Shown: positions 28,547 through 38,834 of the stretch, one piece after another | Numbering within the stretch: position 1 is the first letter of the stretch | How the letters are laid out: every line of letters starts with the position of its first letter | Virus record (IMG/VR): IMGVR_UViG_3300032053_000016 | Location: 1 to 64,000 of that record | Source of the DNA: a virus | Direction: 5' to 3' (one strand) | DNA length: 64,000 nucleotides | Notes under the pieces: model-generated | The model's database searches: none | The model's input: the letters and a program-made list of their open reading frames with translations, nothing else | Told to the model about the DNA's origin: nothing | Program-made: the position numbers and the translations under genes

Positions 28547-29605
28547 TCAAATGATGATGTAGCCAAGCATGCCCATTTGGTACAAGGTGGGTTGCGTAGC
28601 ATCCCCGTACCACACCATATTTGCAACACCGCCACCACATTCAAGCCATGTGATCCGATGGTACCCAGCGCTAGGTCGACCCCTGTATTCTGACGAGATC
28701 ACACCGTTCAACGTGTCCACATTTTGACCGAAAATGTCGGCGCTGTTGACGGTGGTGCTATCGATCCCGATGCCTGTTCCGGCGTACGCTGCTCCACCGC
28801 TACATCCACCGATCGATTGCGCTCGAACTGACAAGAGTGTCGAATCGCCCGCGACGTACTCAAATGAGTTGTAGATGTTGTTGTTAGAGGGTCGAAACGC
28901 GACTGTGTTGTACGTCCAGTTGTTAGCCGACTCGGTCACCTTCAAGCTTTTTTCGACGCGATTGTACTGGTTCCAGACGAACCGTTGTGACTGTCGGTCT
29001 GCCACGGCTGTCGTGCTCACCGTGCGAACTGTCCCAGCGTAACGCCTTTTTAGATCGTCGGATTTAACAAGGATCCCGTCTTGCGTCCCCAAAGTCGTCG
29101 CACGCGCTGTGTTAGACGTCCAGGCGACAAGCTCAAGGTTGAGCGCAAGCGAAGCGGTGTTCTCGAACACAAACACGTCGTAGTTTTTGTTTGCCGTCAA
29201 CCCTGTCAAGGTGAACGCCACCGATCCCGTGGACTTCACCTGCCATGTTGCTCCATCGTATAGGCTAAAAAAATTCGATGTATGACTGGTCAACCACAAA
29301 GTGGATCCTGACGGAATGTCGGCGGTTGGCACGGCTACACTTTGCGACAGACTCAAGCGATGTCCAAAGATGCACGAGTTGACAGACACTGCAAGGTTAG
29401 GGAATTTCGCTACGCCTGTCACATCCAGCGTGCCTATGACGTTGCTGACGCCATTGATCGTGCTTACACCGAAGACGCGAAGGTCAGCGTTGATCTGCGA
29501 TGAGCCTATGTCGGTGTCAGACGGGTGAACGATGCGCTTAATCTCGCCTGTGCGTCCGTCGGTCACAAGGTGTTGCGGCTTCTTCTTGTAATCTCTTCGA
29601 TCCAT
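28547..29605 (-). CDS. Tail fibre / virion protein
   Basis: The protein has 352 residues from ATG 29605, overlapping the upstream stop as TGATG. Longer in-frame sequence upstream overlaps the 1020-residue gene and is rejected. The N-terminus RTGEIKRIVHPSDTDIGSS and NADLRVFGVSTI is a pattern I know from phage fibre or neck-associated proteins. The rest is beta-rich and Ser/Thr/Asn-rich with a Gly-rich C-terminus. Likely receptor-facing. Confidence 0.75.
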   Translation of the reverse strand: MDRRDYKKKPQHLVTDGRTGEIKRIVHPSDTDIGSSQINADLRVFGVSTINGVSNVIGTLDVTGVAKFPNLAVSVNSCIFGHRLSLSQSVAVPTADIPSGSTLWLTSHTSNFFSLYDGATWQVKSTGSVAFTLTGLTANKNYDVFVFENTASLALNLELVAWTSNTARATTLGTQDGILVKSDDLKRRYAGTVRTVSTTAVADRQSQRFVWNQYNRVEKSLKVTESANNWTYNTVAFRPSNNNIYNSFEYVAGDSTLLSVRAQSIGGCSGGAAYAGTGIGIDSTTVNSADIFGQNVDTLNGVISSEYRGRPSAGYHRITWLECGGGVANMVWYGDATQPTLYQMGMLGYIII

Positions 29606-32600
29606 CAGAGCGTGACCGTCGTGATGTTGACGTTGTTGTAGTCGATCGCAGCGCGGTTCCTTGCGATGCCGTCGGTGTACGGCATGGAGCTCGTCGCTTC
29701 GTAAGAAAGGTTGCTTGACAACGTGCGAGCTGGATCGGTTTTGTTGCCAACGCGATCGTAGAAGCTCACTTGCAGCGGTCCATCCTTTACGCCAACGAGC
29801 GTGGTTTGATCCTCGTTGTAGAATTTCGTGAACAGTCGCTGCTCCAACATGTCCCTGAAGTGACCAAAGTGGTTCCGCTGGAACACACATGTTGTCTTCG
29901 TGGGGAACCCGTTCAACAGACCGTAGCGCCAACCTCGAATGTCGGCCCCAGCCTGCGTGAAGATCGCAGCCGACGTATCAGACTGTCGATACGTGACGCT
30001 TTGGTTGCGAGTACGAGAATGACCATCTCCGATCCCAAAAAATGCCTTGATGAACTCTGGCATCCCCAAACCGTTGAAGAGGTCTTCACATGCAACATTA
30101 TCGGATGAACCACCGTCGCCGTAATTGATGTTGATGGTTATTCTCCCATAATTGACGAATTCAGCGCTAACAGCTTGACTCGCCATGTGCTGATAACGGA
30201 AAATGCTCCCGACCAATTTGTTGGAGAACAGGTAAGATAGGTTTGAAAATTTTCCTTCGTATGGGTAAGACATCTGCCAATCGATCCCATACCCGCCGTT
30301 GGTTACAGGACCACCCAAGTCAACCATATACAAGTAACTCAAATCGAAGTTGTCAAGCACGATGTTCGGGTTCAGAAACTTGATAAGTTCACCCGGATCA
30401 GGAACACGCGTGTCCCAGTAAACCTCGCTTGTGGTTGTGTGCACAGCACCACGTGAATTCTTGGCAAATTCACTTATTCGCTTGTTGTTAGACCACCTGT
30501 ACTGGGATGATACAACCTGCGGAGCGATGTGTGTGAAGTTGCTGTAGTACTGCGTTGTTTCAAGCGACGTCGTGAGCTTCAGATCTTTCCCGTAATCGCG
30601 GTAGTTTAGAACATTTTGGATGTTGAAACGATCCATGTAGCTGCCAGACAGCTCGCTCGCGTACATGACGTCGAACTGATCCAACACGGGTTCTTCGCCG
30701 ATCGTCTCCCACAGCTCCTCGGTCTCAAGCCGCTGGTTGAGCGTGTCGTGGAACTCGTGATCCTCCCTCACGAGGTCACCGTACAACGTGATCGTCATGG
30801 ATCCACCAAGGATCTTGGCGTCGTGTTCCGCACGAACCAGGATGTCGTCTGGTTGTGTGCTTGCGTTCAAGCTCATGCTGCTAGCAACCGCGCGATGCTT
30901 GTTCACACACAGGACGAGCTTATCCTTTGGGAACAAAAGGTAGGGCGACTGTTTCGTGTTGGAGATCAGGTCCCAGTAGACCTTTCCTGTCTCCGTCTTG
31001 TTTGTGTCCTTCTTCCTTCCTGTCAAGCTCTCAAAATCTGATTCGTAGGACTTGACAGGGACGACGTTTCCATCGATCTTCGTGAAAGGGAGAAGCGCCA
31101 AGTTGTTACCCAACACGCTTCTGCCTGAATCGAACACGCCGGGACGTCTTGATGGACTTCCGAACGTCATCAAGCTAGCCATGTTGGTTCGTGAAGACTG
31201 TGGCCCGGTGTCTGTTGTTGGACCTCCACCGCCGCCGCCGCCGAATATCTCCTGCCCTGTTCCAAATGAGCTTGTGAGAATAGAGGTGCCGTAGAATCCG
31301 ACCTCACATGTTCCTGAGACACGCACACGTGTGATGTGTTGCGTCACCGCCGGCGTCATGGCTAACTTGACAGTGCCAGTGAAGTAGTTCGTGGATCCAG
31401 ACATGACTGGACCCATGCACACGAACGTGGGATCAACGGTGCCGCTAAGGCCTGTTCGCGTGTAGAGTAGCAGGTGATTCACCTGCCCTCCATTTGCGAT
31501 GTTGTTGAGAGAGTGTGACGACAGGTGGTAGGAGGCCGTGAGGGCTTCGAAAGCGTTGGTGAACGTTGCCGACGCGATGAGGTCACGGTGACGGCGATGC
31601 GCACCGTCTTGCCTCATCAGGCCTACTGTGATCATTGGTCCGCCGCCGTCGATCCTCTTATCAGCTATGGCAGTTCCGGCACCATTTTGCTTAACGTAAC
31701 TCCTCATCACGTAGCTGTCGTTCATCCACCCTGGACCAGCCGCGAACGGGAACTCAACGACGACCTTCTCAAGCAAGAAAGGCGCCGACAGGTACGCGCT
31801 TAGATCGATCGATTGATTCGCACTAGCCGTGTGGCCTGTGTAGATCAAGGATCCAGTCTTGAGTGACGTTCTAATTGGAGAAGCCACACCAAACGCTGAC
31901 ACATCGAACACATTTGAACCATCGGGAACGAAATTGTTGATCGCAGGCAAAGCAACTGACGGTGTTGCCAAACTGCGATTGGTTGAATTGGTGGGTGTGT
32001 ACGAATTTGGGCAGTTGAGGTAACCAAACGGGCCAAACAGGATCGGATCGAACATCTCCAGCATGGTTGGCGCGTTGCCACCCTTGCCGTACCCGTTGAA
32101 CGTGTTGTAACGCTGCGAGGCTATGAACTCGAACTGCCCGCTCGTCGGGTTGAGGTAGTACATCGACGACGAGTTGGGCGACAGCACCGACTCCTGCGTC
32201 AACGGGACGGTGATGCGGATGATGGTCTTGCCAGCCAACCCCGACGAGAAGCGATCAGACGCGATCGCGTACGCGGCCCCCGTCATGAACTTCGAGTTGA
32301 GAACAGGACGTTCATCCTGCTCGTACAGCTTGTCCTCAACGAACGGGCCTAACGTCTCAACCTGCTCACGATGCGTCAGCCACTGATCGACGTTCTCTGG
32401 CCGCGTGTTGCCGATCACGACGAAGCTACTGGTGAGGTCGTAGGCGGTGTGGATCGACCCCGTGGGCAAGGTCGTCGGCAGGCTCATGTTCACGTTGTCT
32501 TGAAAGATCACGGTTCGCGTGTCGTCGAAGTAGTACTTGTTGCGTCCTGTACGCGTCCTGTCGCCTGTTCGCGCCTTCGTCGGGTAGGCGCCCGACCTCT

Positions 32601-32667
32601 GATCGCGCGCGCGCAGCTCCACCCTCGGCGGCGTGAATCGCATCGACGACGTGAAGGGAGCGAACAT
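29605..32667 (-). CDS. Large virion structural protein
   Basis: The protein has 1020 residues, Ser/Thr/Asn-rich and beta-rich, with a seven-glycine linker (FGGGGGGG) near residue 480. No enzymatic motif is visible. One-nucleotide TGATG overlaps join it to genes on both sides, placing it in the tail operon between fibre and baseplate genes. It is probably a tail or baseplate-associated structural protein. Confidence 0.75.
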   Translation of the reverse strand: MFAPFTSSMRFTPPRVELRARDQRSGAYPTKARTGDRTRTGRNKYYFDDTRTVIFQDNVNMSLPTTLPTGSIHTAYDLTSSFVVIGNTRPENVDQWLTHREQVETLGPFVEDKLYEQDERPVLNSKFMTGAAYAIASDRFSSGLAGKTIIRITVPLTQESVLSPNSSSMYYLNPTSGQFEFIASQRYNTFNGYGKGGNAPTMLEMFDPILFGPFGYLNCPNSYTPTNSTNRSLATPSVALPAINNFVPDGSNVFDVSAFGVASPIRTSLKTGSLIYTGHTASANQSIDLSAYLSAPFLLEKVVVEFPFAAGPGWMNDSYVMRSYVKQNGAGTAIADKRIDGGGPMITVGLMRQDGAHRRHRDLIASATFTNAFEALTASYHLSSHSLNNIANGGQVNHLLLYTRTGLSGTVDPTFVCMGPVMSGSTNYFTGTVKLAMTPAVTQHITRVRVSGTCEVGFYGTSILTSSFGTGQEIFGGGGGGGPTTDTGPQSSRTNMASLMTFGSPSRRPGVFDSGRSVLGNNLALLPFTKIDGNVVPVKSYESDFESLTGRKKDTNKTETGKVYWDLISNTKQSPYLLFPKDKLVLCVNKHRAVASSMSLNASTQPDDILVRAEHDAKILGGSMTITLYGDLVREDHEFHDTLNQRLETEELWETIGEEPVLDQFDVMYASELSGSYMDRFNIQNVLNYRDYGKDLKLTTSLETTQYYSNFTHIAPQVVSSQYRWSNNKRISEFAKNSRGAVHTTTSEVYWDTRVPDPGELIKFLNPNIVLDNFDLSYLYMVDLGGPVTNGGYGIDWQMSYPYEGKFSNLSYLFSNKLVGSIFRYQHMASQAVSAEFVNYGRITININYGDGGSSDNVACEDLFNGLGMPEFIKAFFGIGDGHSRTRNQSVTYRQSDTSAAIFTQAGADIRGWRYGLLNGFPTKTTCVFQRNHFGHFRDMLEQRLFTKFYNEDQTTLVGVKDGPLQVSFYDRVGNKTDPARTLSSNLSYEATSSMPYTDGIARNRAAIDYNNVNITTVTL

Positions 32668-33131
32668 CAGTAGTCGAACCCCGAGGAGCCAAGCTGCGAG
32701 TAGCCGATCGGCACCATGTTCTCCGTCCCCGGGGTCATGCCTGTCAACGCGGTGATCATGTCACTCTCCATGCTAGAAGACGTCATGACGCCTTTGGGGG
32801 CGTAACCCTCAACGAACGGGCCTTGACGTCGATCGTCGTCGCTGATGCTGTCGACCACAACCTTGACGTCCCCGAAGTGATCGGAGTTGTCGCGCATGGG
32901 GAAGCCACCAACACGCTTGTCGGAGTCCTTCACGATCTGCACGAACACGTCTGACCCGCGGCGTTCGGCAACGTTCCCCTCGCCTAACGCCGCCCACAGC
33001 TTGTGAATGATGTCTTTTGGGTGAACGCGCTTTGTCGCCAGATCGCGAACAGCGAGTGGTTCGACGGATCCATCTCTAGACGCCCCATCCTCAAGCAGCT
33101 CAGCGTTGATTTCTTCGATAGGTTGTCGCAT
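32667..33131 (-). CDS. Small structural-module protein
   Basis: The protein has 154 residues. Acidic, with Asp/Ser-rich middle (DSISDDDRRQGPFVEG). Coupled by TGATG to the 1020-residue structural gene, so it is probably a virion or assembly protein. TAGAGT lies 9 nt before the ATG. Function unknown. Confidence 0.62.
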   Translation of the reverse strand: MRQPIEEINAELLEDGASRDGSVEPLAVRDLATKRVHPKDIIHKLWAALGEGNVAERRGSDVFVQIVKDSDKRVGGFPMRDNSDHFGDVKVVVDSISDDDRRQGPFVEGYAPKGVMTSSSMESDMITALTGMTPGTENMVPIGYSQLGSSGFDY

Positions 33132-33199
33132 CGTGTCTTGACTCTACACTAAGAACAAATCAAGTGCGATTTCGACCAGATCATGGATTCGACTAAATG

Positions 33200-33478
33200 T
33201 TACGGCACTGGGCCGTAGTACGAATCTCGGTAGCGGCGCAGCGTGCGAACGTCGCGTAGAGAGATCGGACGGTCGAACGCGAAGACCTCCGCGAGCCGGC
33301 GCACGGCGTACGCGGCAGTGCCACCGTAGGTGCCGATGGCGACGGCCGCGCCGCCAAGCGTGTTCGCACCGCCGACCGCCGTGAGGTCTCTTCCGCCGCT
33401 CGTGTCGTCGATGTCGGGCGTGATCGACGAGACGATGGGGCCGGTCGGAGCCTTCCTGAATCCGAGGAGGAAACTCAT
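33200..33478 (-). CDS. Small structural-module protein
   Basis: The protein has 92 residues from ATG 33478, which overlaps the upstream stop as ATGA; an earlier ATG at 33499 is rejected. Gly/Ala-rich core (AVGGANTLGGAAVAIG) then a basic C-terminus. Follows an IPT/LamG protein. Function unknown. Confidence 0.6.
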   Translation of the reverse strand: MSFLLGFRKAPTGPIVSSITPDIDDTSGGRDLTAVGGANTLGGAAVAIGTYGGTAAYAVRRLAEVFAFDRPISLRDVRTLRRYRDSYYGPVP

Positions 33479-34704
33479 GGGTGTCTCGCTGCCGCCCACT
33501 TGTAGAACTTGGCAACGTCCACGTCGGACCAGTTCGACGCGACGGTCACCACAGACAGCATCTTGCCGTCAAACTTGTACAACCCCCCGGCGTATGGGTT
33601 CTGCCCGAGGTAGACGCCTCCGCCGGCGACCGTGAGGTCTCCACGCGCAACGGAAGAACCCTGCACGCCATTTACTTGCATGTACGCAAGGGAGTTGGCT
33701 CCGTTTGGAATTTTGCGACCCACCAACACGTTGCGTCCAATGGCCACCTTTTGAGGCGATACGGCGCTGGCGAAGGAGCCGTCGTAGAACGACATATACG
33801 CTGTTCCGATGTCGTCGATGAGCACTCCCGTGTAAGCACCCGTGCCGTTCCAGTCAGACCAGAGGTAGGAGTAGTTGCCTGCCGTCGGTAGTGACGTGAG
33901 GTCAATCACTAGCGCGAAAGTACACCCGGCCGTGTGGGACGTTGAGCCGATGAACGTGACTGTCTGCGTGGAGGTGGACAAGAAGTCGTTGTTGACCTTC
34001 TTGAAATCGGGCGTTCCTGTCGGGTTGTTGTCCGGGTAGTTCGTGGCCTCCGTGAAGGTGGGGCCGACCCTGGCCGTCCAGGTGCCGGGAGCGTAGTCAG
34101 GAGACTCAAGGAAACTCGTCGCGGACGCAGGAACGGTCGGATCCCAATACTCAAAGAGCGTGTTCGCCGCGTTGGTTCCGCCGGGCGTCGTCACAAGGAT
34201 GGACTGCGATGCACCCGCGGCGTGTGCCGGCATGACGATGAGCAGCTCGGTCGCGCTGATGACTGAGAATGAGACGACAGCCGTACCGTCGACCGTCACG
34301 CTCGTGGTGCCTGTGAAGTTCGTGCCGGTGAGCGTGCGCAGCTCGCCGCCTTGTGTGTCCCCGAGATCAAGGTCGATCGCCGACACTGTGGGTGCGCTGA
34401 CCTCAAAAAGTCCATCCTCGAAACGTGTGAGTGGATCAAGTCTGATCCCCTCAAGAAAGGAGTTCTCATCGCGGTGTGACGGGCGATCTTGCCCAAGCAC
34501 GAACTGCGGCACCTCATGGTTGCCTGATTGCCCGTTGTAACCGCTGTGGATCTTGACGATCCCGTTGGCGTAATGGACTGTTCTGGTGAGCTCCACACCC
34601 TGACGGAACGCGTCGACCGGCGACGTGTCTGTGCTTGAGTTTGTGGAAGATCTGCGCCGATCTTTCTCCTGCGAATCGTCAAACGGTTTGATAGATCGCG
34701 CCAT
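33475..34704 (-). CDS. IPT/TIG and LamG-like fibre protein
   Basis: The protein has 409 residues from ATG 34704 (TGATG with the homing gene). Residues 1-105 are a virion-attachment-like N-terminus. An IPT/TIG domain follows (PTVSAIDLDLGDTQ...SILVTTPGG), ending in FEYWDP, then a LamG-like domain (CTFALVIDLTS, GVLIDDIGTAYMSFYDG). Its last two domains match the order in the 22620-23624 protein, so these are paralogous adhesins. Confidence 0.78.
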   Translation of the reverse strand: MARSIKPFDDSQEKDRRRSSTNSSTDTSPVDAFRQGVELTRTVHYANGIVKIHSGYNGQSGNHEVPQFVLGQDRPSHRDENSFLEGIRLDPLTRFEDGLFEVSAPTVSAIDLDLGDTQGGELRTLTGTNFTGTTSVTVDGTAVVSFSVISATELLIVMPAHAAGASQSILVTTPGGTNAANTLFEYWDPTVPASATSFLESPDYAPGTWTARVGPTFTEATNYPDNNPTGTPDFKKVNNDFLSTSTQTVTFIGSTSHTAGCTFALVIDLTSLPTAGNYSYLWSDWNGTGAYTGVLIDDIGTAYMSFYDGSFASAVSPQKVAIGRNVLVGRKIPNGANSLAYMQVNGVQGSSVARGDLTVAGGGVYLGQNPYAGGLYKFDGKMLSVVTVASNWSDVDVAKFYKWAAARHP

Positions 34705-35390
34705 CAATCATACTTTCTTTGTTTGGCTGCTTCGCTGAGTCGACGCCGATGTTCGTCAGAGAATTTGTGAGTTTTCATCTTCTGAATTGCTGCGTCAGTA
34801 TGTTTACGACCCAAACCCGCTTTGCTGACATTCAGTTTATGTTCTTCAGAAAGCGTTCGACCAGTGAGAGTCTCTCTTATCTGTTGTTTGATTTCTTTGC
34901 CACGTTCTGTTGAGTAGAGTTCGTGTTTAACTTTCGACATGTTGAGACGAACTTGTTCAGAATGGTGTTTTCCAAACATCGAATGTTTTTCACCGGTTCG
35001 CTGTGATGCAATATTTGACAACTTTTGTCGTGTAACGCATGAGAGCACCTTTCCTGTGTGTGCTTCACTCATCTTATGGCGCGCTTCCAAAGTATGAACG
35101 TATCCACTGATCCCTTCACCGCCGGCAGTTTTGTTAGCACCCCAACGATATTGCGTGCTTCTACAAAACGTGCCATGCTCGAGGATCCCAAGGATCTCTT
35201 GCATAAACGCATATGATTCGTCCTTTGTGGCAAAGATAACCTCACGACGGAACCCATATTTGGCAACAATGCGACGCCAATGATCGTTGTCGCGTTCCTG
35301 ATCTTGAACGCGAACCAGTTGGCCTTTGCCGACGTAGAAGGCTCGAGGCATATCTTCAAGTGTCCAATCAATGTAAACGAAGAAAATCAT
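34704..35390 (-). CDS. GIY-YIG homing endonuclease
   Basis: The protein has 228 residues. The N-terminal nuclease domain has FFVYIDWT and AFYVGKG in place of GIY and YIG, with a catalytic Arg and Glu further on. Several NUMOD3-type repeats follow (MSEAHTG, KHSMFGKHHSE, LSEEHKLNVSKAG). It is inserted between two tail genes with one-nucleotide overlaps on both sides, so it interrupts no gene. Confidence 0.88.
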   Translation of the reverse strand: MIFFVYIDWTLEDMPRAFYVGKGQLVRVQDQERDNDHWRRIVAKYGFRREVIFATKDESYAFMQEILGILEHGTFCRSTQYRWGANKTAGGEGISGYVHTLEARHKMSEAHTGKVLSCVTRQKLSNIASQRTGEKHSMFGKHHSEQVRLNMSKVKHELYSTERGKEIKQQIRETLTGRTLSEEHKLNVSKAGLGRKHTDAAIQKMKTHKFSDEHRRRLSEAAKQRKYD

Positions 35391-38300
35391 CAGAATTTTC
35401 GTAGCACGCCAGCAACTTGCTGCAAAAGGATGCGATCTTGGATGCGCGGCTTGTCAGATTCCCTCAAGTACATGTCGTAGTGGAAGTACTGCTTCTTGTG
35501 ACGTTCCAGCATGTGAGACTCGATGACGAAGTTCGTGCCGTAGTAGACGGTCTTGCGAGGAACAAGGTGCTCGACGAAGTACGCCACGCTCGAGTCGAAC
35601 CAACGGTAGAAGTCGAAGAACGCGCGGAAGTTCATCTTGCCGGTGAGTCGGTTGAAGTACACCTCTTTGAGATGCTCAAGGTTGGGGTAGTTTGACGAGA
35701 AGTCGTTCTCCGGAGCACCGAGCGCTGTATCGAGCTCGTCGAGCGTCGCGAACATCGTGATCATGTCGCGGTTGAGCGCGTCCACCAGCGAGAACTCGAT
35801 GGAGAGCCTAGGGTCGTCCTGCGGCTCCTCGTTCTTGGGGACCTCGTAGACAGGGGTCGACGACGCCCACGGGGTGCGTTTCACCTTCTCAACGTCGTCG
35901 TAGCTGCGAACACGCACCTTCTCGGACGTGACCGCCTCGTCGATGTTTGGCGAGATGTAGCTGTACCCATGCACGACAGGCGTCACCACGCGTGTGGATG
36001 TCGGGAACCCTGTGCCGACGCAGTGAAGCGAGTTCTGCGAGTAGTCGAACAACGAGATGTTGCCAGATCCGTCTGCGTTGACCGTCTGCTGCTGCATCGT
36101 GACGTCGTACCTCAGGCGTTCCCACGCGCCCGTCAGGTGCGAGCTGAAGTTGTAGTTGACGTGTGGGTTCTTCACGCCAGCGGACGTTGGGTTGCGTGCG
36201 TGTTCGCGCCACTCAGCAGGTTCAAGCGCCTTTGACCAGAAGCGGAGGTACGCCACTTGGCCGTCGAAGCGCGTCTCACGCACGTCGTCTGTCGCCAACG
36301 GTTGAAGGTAAGAGGATCCAGCCGTGTCCACCGACGACGATCCGATGCGCACGTAAGCGCCGCTGTAGTTCGTCAGCGTGATGTTCTCCCAAATGCTGAA
36401 CTCGCCGACGACGTACTCCATGAACGTCGTCGATGCCGTGACCTCCTGTATCACGTCGCCGAAGTTCTGCTTGACAGCGTTGATGAAGTACGACGATGAC
36501 ACCGAGTTTGATCCTGTGAGATCGGAGCGAACCCTGCCGAACGAGATGTACCACGGGTCGCCGTCGAAGACGTCAACGCTCGCTGTGAGCGCGAGCAGCG
36601 GAGAGTTGGCGAGCGTCGCGCCGTTGCCGGGCCTAGCGTACAACACGAGCTTCGGGTTGCTGCCAGACACCGCGAGCAGGTTGAGCACCAGGTTCTCGGT
36701 TGCCGTGCCGGTCACGTACATGCGAGCGATGCTCTGCGTGTTTGGCTTGGGTCCTGTTCGCGTGGCAGGCCAACGGTACAAGCCTTCGTGCGTCCACGAT
36801 CCTGAGGTCCAGAGGCCATCGCTAACGCCATTGGACACGCCGTGAGGTGGGTGTGATGCTTGTTGAACGAATGTGCCGCTCACGGTCGGCTGGCCAACCT
36901 CCACACGAGACCCACTGAGGTGTGGAGACACGATCGCGGATCCGCTCGCGAACCCAAGGAACAGCATCGGGCTCATGTGTTTCTCACGGGCAGACGACAG
37001 GTCTCGACGTGTTGGGCCGCCACGCTCCTTGATCTTGAAGGAGTTGTTGGGATCGATGCCGATGGAGCGAAAGAACGTCTCGATGCTGTGTAGTGTGCCT
37101 TTAGATCGGACGATCTCGCCCATGTTGGTGAGCACGCGTCTCATGATCTGGTTCTGCACGCTGTACAGCGATGTTTCGTTGAACGAGTACGAAGCCTCGA
37201 CATCGTCGCCGTCCTTGTACTGCGCGAACGCGCTGTCTGAGAACAGGTTTGGCATCTTGATGCCGAACTCACGCAGAGCGAGCGGCAAGAAAACGTCGGG
37301 TGACGTGTCGAACTCGTCGTAGTCCACGTAGTGCAGCTTCGCGAACGAGTCAACGAACAGCTTCAGCTCGTCGAAATATTTCGCCCACGTGTAGAGCAAC
37401 GCCAGCAGCAACTGCGTTGAACCAAGCACGCCAGATCCTGGGATGGAGTTGCCTTCGTACGATTCGCCAACGGATCCTTCTTCGCTCGTTAACCCTTGGT
37501 AGTCTTGACCGTCTGTGAGGTAATGCTTTGGGACGAGGCGTGTGATGAGGTTGGGGTTGTCCTGATCGTACAAGCTCGCGCTCATAAGCAGGTCAACGTT
37601 GAGCGTCTGGACGTCGGCAAATCCTGGGAAGATCACTGGGTTGAGATCGGCACGTTCGTTCGCGACAGGCGCGGCGATGCTCCCCGTTGAGCGAAGCGCG
37701 AAATCAAACCCCACGATGTACGAATGGAGGCCGTTCCCCGAGCTGTCTAGCACGATCGTGTTTGTGCTTGACGTCACGTCATCGCTCAACGAGCCGGTTG
37801 GTTCGTTGAACTTGTAGTACAAAGCCAGGCCATCTTGCGCAAAGATGTTACGTGAACGATGCTTTGCGATCTGCTCTGCGTGTCGTGCAAGCGTGAACAC
37901 GCGTAGTTCATCAAGAGAACCACTAAGCGTCTTGTCTGGGGTGATCGTCGTCGCTCCAAGTGTGAAATCTGATCCAGATCCGATGAGCAGCGACGCGTTG
38001 TTTGTCAAAACGCTGTCGAAGACGTAACTGTTTGAAGACACGTTCGACAGGTCACCGTTCACAAACAGTTTGAGTGTCGCGGAATCCTCACGATCGTACA
38101 CACCGGCGATGTGAACGAAAGTGCCACGATCCACGCTGGCTGAAGCCACAAGGCAGTGTGAACCCGAGAACATGCTCCAGGCAACCTCGGCGACCGACGC
38201 AGACGAACCGCTCTTGATGTAAGCGCAGAACCCGACGTTTCCAACAACATGCTTCTTTTGAAGGATGACCTGCGAACCAGCCTCTTCCGGCGGCATGTAG

Positions 38301-38803
38301 AGGTAGAACTCAACTGTGTAAGGGCTGTTTTTTGGATCGAGAACGGTGTCACCGCTCTTGTTTTTGGAGAGATCGGGGATCGTGCTGCCTTGGTGATCGG
38401 TCACAGAGAGGTACGATTGCGAGAAGTTCAAGTACCCAACGTTGCGTGGGAACTGATCGATCACCCACTTCTCAAACCCTGTGAGAACGTCGAAGAACTT
38501 CTCTAGCTCCTTCTTTGAGCCGTCGAACGGGTAACCGTTGATGATGCGATCGAACGAGACGTTGACCTTGGCTTGCGCCGAGTTGAAGAAGGTGTGGTTC
38601 TCAAACTTCGACCAATCAACCTTCAGCTGTTGCGTTGATTTGAGCCCAGACTCGTAAGGATCGTAGGCGAACGACGCCGAAGACAGGTAGTTGCTGTCGA
38701 TGTTGTCAGAACCCTTGAACGTGACTGTGCGCGAGGATCCACGCCCAACGTCGGCGAGGTCAGCTACACTGAAACGTGTGGGGGTGTTGGGTCGTCGAAA
38801 CAT
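35390..38803 (-). CDS. Large LamG-domain tail/fibre protein
   Basis: The protein has 1137 residues. Two LamG/concanavalin domains are visible at about 150-350 (YTVEFYLYMPPEE, HIAGVYDREDSATLKLFVNG, SLDELRVFTLARH) and about 720-910 (SGAYVRIGS, GQVAYLRFWSKALEPAEWREH). The C-terminal 250 residues are aromatic and charged, like a baseplate-binding region. Likely a structural protein that carries sugar-binding domains on the tail. Confidence 0.8.
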   Translation of the reverse strand: MFRRPNTPTRFSVADLADVGRGSSRTVTFKGSDNIDSNYLSSASFAYDPYESGLKSTQQLKVDWSKFENHTFFNSAQAKVNVSFDRIINGYPFDGSKKELEKFFDVLTGFEKWVIDQFPRNVGYLNFSQSYLSVTDHQGSTIPDLSKNKSGDTVLDPKNSPYTVEFYLYMPPEEAGSQVILQKKHVVGNVGFCAYIKSGSSASVAEVAWSMFSGSHCLVASASVDRGTFVHIAGVYDREDSATLKLFVNGDLSNVSSNSYVFDSVLTNNASLLIGSGSDFTLGATTITPDKTLSGSLDELRVFTLARHAEQIAKHRSRNIFAQDGLALYYKFNEPTGSLSDDVTSSTNTIVLDSSGNGLHSYIVGFDFALRSTGSIAAPVANERADLNPVIFPGFADVQTLNVDLLMSASLYDQDNPNLITRLVPKHYLTDGQDYQGLTSEEGSVGESYEGNSIPGSGVLGSTQLLLALLYTWAKYFDELKLFVDSFAKLHYVDYDEFDTSPDVFLPLALREFGIKMPNLFSDSAFAQYKDGDDVEASYSFNETSLYSVQNQIMRRVLTNMGEIVRSKGTLHSIETFFRSIGIDPNNSFKIKERGGPTRRDLSSAREKHMSPMLFLGFASGSAIVSPHLSGSRVEVGQPTVSGTFVQQASHPPHGVSNGVSDGLWTSGSWTHEGLYRWPATRTGPKPNTQSIARMYVTGTATENLVLNLLAVSGSNPKLVLYARPGNGATLANSPLLALTASVDVFDGDPWYISFGRVRSDLTGSNSVSSSYFINAVKQNFGDVIQEVTASTTFMEYVVGEFSIWENITLTNYSGAYVRIGSSSVDTAGSSYLQPLATDDVRETRFDGQVAYLRFWSKALEPAEWREHARNPTSAGVKNPHVNYNFSSHLTGAWERLRYDVTMQQQTVNADGSGNISLFDYSQNSLHCVGTGFPTSTRVVTPVVHGYSYISPNIDEAVTSEKVRVRSYDDVEKVKRTPWASSTPVYEVPKNEEPQDDPRLSIEFSLVDALNRDMITMFATLDELDTALGAPENDFSSNYPNLEHLKEVYFNRLTGKMNFRAFFDFYRWFDSSVAYFVEHLVPRKTVYYGTNFVIESHMLERHKKQYFHYDMYLRESDKPRIQDRILLQQVAGVLRKF

Positions 38804-38834
38804 CTATGTCTCTGGTTAACGTAGGCTCTTTACA

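Noticed and set aside
28547-29932. 461-residue version of the fibre protein
   Set aside because: The extra N-terminal 109 residues are the out-of-frame copy of the upstream structural gene; the TGATG start at 29605 fits.
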